Source: Bacteroidetes bacterium UBA7692 (GTDB taxonomy: Bacteria; Bacteroidota; Bacteroidia; Chitinophagales; LD1). From it: a stretch of 8,580 nt of DNA. The translations under genes and the position numbers were made by a program. The stretch lies in contig DLGO01000141.1 of assembly GCA_002482725.1 (NCBI GenBank), forward strand, positions 21,585-30,164. Direction: 5' to 3'. Under the pieces are notes generated by a model. That model did no database searches and was not told where the DNA came from. It saw only the letters and a list, made by a program, of their open reading frames with translations. Positions 6,226 through 8,580 of this stretch are shown in pieces (the stretch's first letter is position 1; every line of letters starts with the position of its first letter).

Positions 6226-6786
6226 ATGAAACTGCACATAAAATACATGGTGTCGATACGCTGCAAGATGGCGGTGCAGCGGGAGCTGGACAGGCTGGGG
6301 CTGATGTATGGCGCTGTAGAGCTGGGCGAGGTAGAGGTGCGGGGAGGTATGGATGCGGAGGTGCGCGTGCAACTGGCAGCGGGGTTGCTAAAATCCGGCC
6401 TGCTGCTGATGGAGGATAAGAAGGCGATACTGATAGAAAAGATAAAGCTGGTGGTAATAGATATGGTGCACTATGCACGGGAGCGGCCGAAGGAGAACTT
6501 TTCGGACTTCCTAAGCCAGAAGCTGCAATACGATTATACATACCTGGCCAACCTTTTTTCGGAGGTGACGGGCACTACCATAGAGCACTATATAATAGCC
6601 CATAAGCTGGAGAAGGTAAAGGAGCTGCTGCTGTATGATGAGTTGAGCCTGACACAGATATCGTACCAGCTGAACTACAGCAGCGTGGCGCACCTGTCGA
6701 ACCAGTTCAAAAAGGTAACGGGGCTTACGCCCAGCTTCTTCAAAAAGCTGAAAAGCAAAAAGCGCTTAGAGCTGGAGCAGCTATAA
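6226..6786 (+). CDS. AraC-type transcriptional regulator with HMA-like N-terminus
   Basis: A 186-aa regulator. The C-terminal 100 residues are an AraC/XylS double helix-turn-helix: the first runs about 107-130 (YTYLANLFSEVTGTTIEHYIIAHKLEKV) and the second about 140-175, with the family signature LSLTQISYQLNYSSVAHLSNQFKKVTGLTPSFFK. The N-terminal 60 residues (HIKYMVSIRCKMAVQRELDRLGL, then a strand LGEVEV) resemble the HMA-like domain of short Bacteroidota AraC proteins, which usually has a CxxC pair. Here the first Cys is replaced by Ser10 and only Cys13 remains, so classic metal binding is doubtful. It is much shorter than sugar-responsive AraC proteins (about 290 aa) and lacks the cupin domain. 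A purine-rich GAGAGG about 9 bases upstream supports this start. It stands alone; its targets are not evident. Confidence 0.85.
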   Translation: MKLHIKYMVSIRCKMAVQRELDRLGLMYGAVELGEVEVRGGMDAEVRVQLAAGLLKSGLLLMEDKKAILIEKIKLVVIDMVHYARERPKENFSDFLSQKLQYDYTYLANLFSEVTGTTIEHYIIAHKLEKVKELLLYDELSLTQISYQLNYSSVAHLSNQFKKVTGLTPSFFKKLKSKKRLELEQL

Positions 6787-6793
6787 CCCAAAC

Positions 6794-6828
6794 AAAAAAG
6801 CCACCACCGCTTGCGCGATAATGGCTTT
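6794..6828 (-). terminator. Intrinsic terminator of the CHRD-like lipoprotein gene
   Basis: On the minus strand AAAGCCA (6828-6822) pairs with TGGCTTT (6803-6797), with a smaller inner CGC/GCG pairing. A run of six T follows (6799-6794). It lies just past the lipoprotein stop at 6853 and just after the AraC stop at 6786. The plus-strand side has only three T after the stem, so it acts mainly for the minus-strand gene. Confidence 0.7.
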
Positions 6829-6852
6829 GAAATAGTTGAAGGGCGCAGGGAA

Positions 6853-7677
6853 TTAGTTAGACCCTATGTTGCCCTGGCACAAGACGTTTGCCATAAGCAA
6901 AGTTGACTCGTGTATAGCCAGGTAACCATCGTACACCATTGCATTGTCGTAGCTGATAGGCGTACCGTTATCCAAAGTGCGCAGTGTAGTATAGCTTTTG
7001 CCTGTAGTGCCATCTACGGGGTTCAGTGTTTTAACCACCGGACCACCGCCAACTGTAGCTACCGAGCCGATATGTATCACCGCAGGGTGTACACCACCGG
7101 CCAGGGTGCCGTTCAGGCTGATGGTAATAAGTGAGTTGCCGTTCTTGCGTTTTTCGAACAGGGCCGTACCATTAACACCCGATGCGCCAACTGCTGCCAG
7201 CGTATAGGTTTTTTGGGTAGTAGTCAGCTCATTGCCGCCGATATCTGTTTGCGCTATAATCGTAGTCAGGTTGTTGGCGCTCTGGTGTACATTCAGGTAA
7301 CCATCGAACGCGATCAGCTGGCTGTAGTTGACAGCGCTGTTGTTGTCCAGCTTGGTAACATCGGTAGAGCTAACACCATTTACCACTGAGTTCAGCGATA
7401 TGGCAATATCACCGCCCTCTACAGCAGAGTTCAGGTGTATGTGTGCAGGGTGGTTTTCGGTATCGCCGCCGCTAAGGGCTATAGATATGGTAGTAACCGT
7501 GCTGCTGGTTTCGGTAAAGGTAACTGTACCGGAAACTCCCAGCTGGTCTTTTACCTTCAGGGTGTAAGTTGTTGTTTTTGGCGCAGCAGCTTCTTCTTTT
7601 TTGCATCCGCCTATTGTCATCAATACCATTGCACATATTGCAATCATGCCCACCGCCCCGTTCTTTGTTTTTATCAT
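6853..7677 (-). CDS. Surface-exposed lipoprotein with two CHRD-like repeats
   Basis: A 274-aa exported lipoprotein. Residues 1-24 are a signal peptide with hydrophobic core GMIAICAMVLMTIGG, and the lipobox Cys is Cys25. The mature start C-K-K-E-E-A fits the Bacteroidota lipoprotein export signal X-K-(D/E)2-X, which predicts display on the outer face of the outer membrane. The rest is two tandem copies of a beta-rich domain of about 110 residues. Copy 1 (about 37-145) has HPAHIHL (76-82) and FDGYLNVH (124-131). Copy 2 (about 157-270) has HPAVIHI (197-203) and YDGYLAIH (249-256). The paired HPAxIH and DGYLxxH motifs resemble CHRD (chordin-like) domains, whose histidines may bind metal; the biochemical role of these domains in bacteria is poorly known. 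A terminator follows directly. The palindrome at 7694-7715 lies just before the start codon. Confidence 0.82.
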   Translation of the reverse strand: MIKTKNGAVGMIAICAMVLMTIGGCKKEEAAAPKTTTYTLKVKDQLGVSGTVTFTETSSTVTTISIALSGGDTENHPAHIHLNSAVEGGDIAISLNSVVNGVSSTDVTKLDNNSAVNYSQLIAFDGYLNVHQSANNLTTIIAQTDIGGNELTTTQKTYTLAAVGASGVNGTALFEKRKNGNSLITISLNGTLAGGVHPAVIHIGSVATVGGGPVVKTLNPVDGTTGKSYTTLRTLDNGTPISYDNAMVYDGYLAIHESTLLMANVLCQGNIGSN

Positions 7678-7693
7678 TGTTTTGTTTTACATA

Positions 7694-7715
7694 TTTGTGA
7701 AAGAATTTTCACAAA
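7694..7715. promoter_or_regulatory. Perfect 9-bp palindromic operator candidate in the lipoprotein leader
   Basis: TTTGTGAAA (7694-7702) and TTTCACAAA (7707-7715) are exact inverted arms around the spacer GAAT. It lies 17 bp upstream of the lipoprotein start. It contains TGTGA and TCACA half-sites as in CRP/FNR-type operators, but with an 8-nt rather than 6-nt centre. It could alternatively form a hairpin in the mRNA leader. Confidence 0.5.
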
Positions 7716-7760
7716 GCAAAGGTGGGCGTGGAAAGGGGCTAAAACGTTACACAATTGCGG

Positions 7761-7786
7761 CAATGTGTTACATGATTCACACATTG
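7761..7786. promoter_or_regulatory. CAATGTGT/ACACATTG inverted repeat
   Basis: CAATGTGT (7761-7768) and ACACATTG (7779-7786) are perfect 8-bp arms with a 10-nt centre. A third related half-site, ACACAATTGC (7750-7759), lies directly to the left. Three copies of one half-site in about 37 bp of divergent promoter region suggest cooperative regulator binding. Confidence 0.4.
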
Positions 7787-7911
7787 GCAACGGTAGCGGG
7801 CAGGCCAATCGTTTAGTAAACTATATTTAGGGTTAACTGCTGATTTAACGTATTTTCCCTAATTTATGATTTGTTTGGAAAGTGTGGCACCGTATTGGAT
7901 TAAACCTGATG

Positions 7912-7919
7912 TATCTTCG
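7912..7919 (+). promoter_or_regulatory. Candidate -7 element for the Tyr-rich protein gene
   Basis: TATCTTCG matches TAnnTTTG at all but one fixed position and lies 27 bp before the start codon at 7947. A TTGG at 7895-7898 is nearer than the usual -33 spacing, so the call is tentative. Confidence 0.35.
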
Positions 7920-7946
7920 GATGTCTGAAACTTAAAATAGGCTTAT

Positions 7947-8580
7947 ATGCGCAACTATATATCAATATCATTAGCATTTTTGACCATGCTGCTTGCCGTG
8001 CCGGCATGGGCGCAGGACGATGTGTACTACGACCCGAGCAAGGGCAGTACCAAAGCCACGCAATACGATGATGCCAATGCTAACTACCAGGACCAGTACT
8101 ACAAGTACAATGCCGCTGCGGACACCACGCCGGCATACGTAGACAGCATAACCTATACCGACAAAACGGATGGATACGGCAAAGCATATAACTATGATGA
8201 CGGCACTACCACATCGAGCACTACAACTGATAACTCCGGTAATACGTACGTAACGAATAACTACTACGATGATAATGATTACTATTATTCATCGCGCATA
8301 CGCAGGTACTACCAGCCTACTTACGGGTCTACTTTCTGGGGAGGTTATTACACCAATTCGTACTTCTACAGCTCCAATCCATACTCATGGGGTGTAAGTA
8401 TAAACCCCTACTACGACTACTACTACCAACCAACGGTGATAGTAGTAAACCCATACCGCAACTGCTGGGGATGGAACAACTGTGGCTGGGGATATAACCA
8501 CTACGGCTGGAATAACTACTACGGTGGCGGCTACGGTTATGGATGGGGTGGCGGCTATGGCGGCTACTACGGTGGCTATG
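7947..8580 (+). CDS. Exported Tyr/Gly/Asn-rich protein, cut by the window end
   Basis: An open frame from ATG at 7947 runs 211 codons with no stop to the window end, so the C-terminus is missing. Residues 1-22 are a signal peptide (MRNYISISLAFLTMLLAVPAWA) with a probable signal-peptidase I cut after AWA, leaving QDDVYYDPSKG. The mature part is low-complexity. First comes an Asp/Tyr/Thr-rich region (about 24-115), then Tyr/Ser-rich (YYYSSRIRRYYQPTYG), and from about residue 170 a Gly/Tyr/Trp-rich tail (NNCGWGYNHYGWNNYYGGG). No enzyme domain is visible. Such Tyr/Gly-rich exported proteins occur in Bacteroidota and are often labelled prolyl-rich or vitellogenin-like by low-complexity matches; function is unknown, perhaps cell-surface or matrix. 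The frame, signal peptide and candidate promoter make the gene call firm. Confidence 0.8.
   Translation, partial: MRNYISISLAFLTMLLAVPAWAQDDVYYDPSKGSTKATQYDDANANYQDQYYKYNAAADTTPAYVDSITYTDKTDGYGKAYNYDDGTTTSSTTTDNSGNTYVTNNYYDDNDYYYSSRIRRYYQPTYGSTFWGGYYTNSYFYSSNPYSWGVSINPYYDYYYQPTVIVVNPYRNCWGWNNCGWGYNHYGWNNYYGGGYGYGWGGGYGGYYGGY

Noticed and set aside
5752..6372. 206-aa minus-strand open frame
   Set aside because: Its translation has no domain, a skewed His/Pro/Ser composition, overlaps repeats and the AraC gene start, and looks like a shadow of non-coding and opposite-strand sequence.
6197..6541. 114-aa minus-strand Pro/Ala/Ser-rich open frame
   Set aside because: It is the antisense of the AraC-type gene; the Pro/Ala richness comes from reverse reading of GC-rich coding DNA.

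Overview
The window looks like chromosomal DNA of a Bacteroidota bacterium, probably of the Chitinophagaceae/Sphingobacteriia kind. The signs are a near-perfect Bacteroidota -7 promoter element (TAnnTTTG), a short AraC-type regulator with an HMA-like N-terminus, a lipoprotein with a Bacteroidota-style surface-export signal, and a secreted Tyr/Gly/Asn-rich protein. There is no rRNA, tRNA, integrase or transposase, so the family-level placement is inference.

Two halves differ in composition. Positions 1 to about 4,700 are AT-rich (about one third G+C by eye) and hold genes typical of a defence island. These are a membrane-anchored patatin-like phospholipase (+, 189-1490), a retron operon on the minus strand (3769 down to 1497), and a divergent Vsr/DUF559-like PD-(D/E)xK nuclease (+, 3824-4642). 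From about 4,950 onward G+C is near or above one half. That part holds a protein with terminase-small-subunit resemblance (4948-5694), a repeat-bearing gap, an AraC-type regulator (6226-6786), a CHRD-like lipoprotein (-, 6853-7677) and the start of a Tyr-rich exported protein that runs off the end (7947 onward).

The retron is the main discovery. It has an RT with both retron-specific signatures (NAxxH and VTG) and the YADD catalytic centre. Upstream is a 233-nt non-coding RNA bounded by a perfect 17-nt inverted repeat (a1/a2), with two short msr hairpins, a candidate branching G and a long interrupted msd hairpin. A TATATTTG promoter element directly abuts a1. Downstream, a 284-aa protein of unrecognised family is joined to the RT by an ATGA stop/start overlap. 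This protein carries an RNxxHRG motif that resembles, but does not exactly match, the HEPN ribonuclease motif. I infer that it is the retron's effector or partner.

The patatin converges on the effector gene with only 6 bp between stop codons, and the nuclease diverges from the ncRNA promoter. Either could be part of the same defence module or a separate neighbour; the sequence alone cannot decide. The right half looks like ordinary chromosomal sequence, with several palindromic candidate operators and intergenic repeats worth checking.
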